Shown here: positions 6,542 through 6,589 of the stretch, piece after piece
Layout: every line of letters begins with the position of its first letter
How positions within the stretch are numbered: position 1 is the stretch's first letter
Source of the DNA: Pseudomonadota bacterium
GTDB lineage: Bacteria; Pseudomonadota; Gammaproteobacteria; Burkholderiales; Burkholderiaceae_B
Direction: 5' to 3'
NCBI GenBank assembly: GCA_023422555.1
Contig: JAFAGQ010000313.1
Span: 1 to 6,589, forward strand
DNA length: 6,589 nt
Program-made: the position numbers and the translations under genes
Notes under the pieces: generated by a model
Told to the model about the DNA's origin: nothing
Seen by the model: the letters and a program-made list of their open reading frames with translations, nothing else
Database searches by the model: none

Positions 6542-6581
6542 CTATTGTACCCCCCAGTCCGGGGTGAAAACACTACAATAG
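6542..6581. promoter_or_regulatory. Inverted repeat upstream of the oxidoreductase gene (possible operator or promoter)
   Basis: CTATTGTA (6542-6549) and TACAATAG (6574-6581) form a perfect 8-bp inverted repeat with 24 bases between the arms, so the arm centres are 32 bp apart, about three helical turns. Between them CCCC (6552-6555) and GGGG (6561-6564) form a smaller nested inverted repeat. Each arm contains TACAAT, a -10-like hexamer, one on each strand, so the arms could belong to divergent promoters for the leftward oxidoreductase gene and an unseen rightward gene. The -35 matches are weak (TTTTCA at only 15 bp spacing for the minus strand). A regulator binding site is an alternative reading. 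Confidence 0.4.
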
Positions 6582-6589
6582 CAGCCTGA

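Noticed and set aside
2232..6579. TACAAT as a shared regulator motif of the intergenic regions
   Set aside because: The hexamer also occurs inside btuB as Tyr-Asn codons, and it is simply close to the -10 consensus, so no special motif is supported.

Overview
The window looks like the chromosome of a betaproteobacterium, probably Burkholderiales and perhaps Alcaligenaceae. This is inferred from the protein style, moderate-to-high GC and gene content, not from a marker gene. No mobile element, tRNA, rRNA or CRISPR array was recognised. Most of it is a compact vitamin B12 (cobalamin) locus, where an importer for the vitamin sits back to back with an enzyme that needs it.

Layout. Positions 1-2194 (minus strand) hold the N-terminal 731 codons of metH, cobalamin-dependent methionine synthase. 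The gene runs off the left edge before its cobalamin-binding His motif. Positions 2195-2460 are a non-coding divergent intergenic region with promoter-like sequence but no convincing gene. Positions 2461-2603 (plus strand) form a cobalamin riboswitch aptamer, followed by a leader or expression platform up to 2680. Positions 2681-4576 encode a BtuB-type TonB-dependent outer-membrane cobalamin receptor. Three bases later, 4580-5629 encodes a BtuF-type periplasmic cobalamin-binding protein with an unusual octapeptide-repeat N-terminus. Converging on it and overlapping its 3' end by 41 bp is a minus-strand FAD/NAD(P)-dependent oxidoreductase (5589-6497). The last 92 bases are that gene's upstream region, with a perfect 8-bp inverted repeat.

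How the parts fit: the receptor brings cobalamin across the outer membrane using TonB energy, and BtuF captures it in the periplasm for an inner-membrane BtuCD-type transporter, which is not encoded here. Cobalamin in the cell can serve MetH and, through the riboswitch, should turn down btuB-btuF. The riboswitch faces only the transport genes; metH is divergent and carries no recognisable B12 aptamer on its own strand. The oxidoreductase lacks the CxxC of thioredoxin reductase; a role in cobalamin or flavin reduction is only a guess from position.

The least ordinary features are the octapeptide repeat in BtuF with its diversified codons, a duplicated P1 strand in the riboswitch leader that could support alternative pairing, and a 15-bp tandem duplication that creates two non-ATG start candidates for metH.
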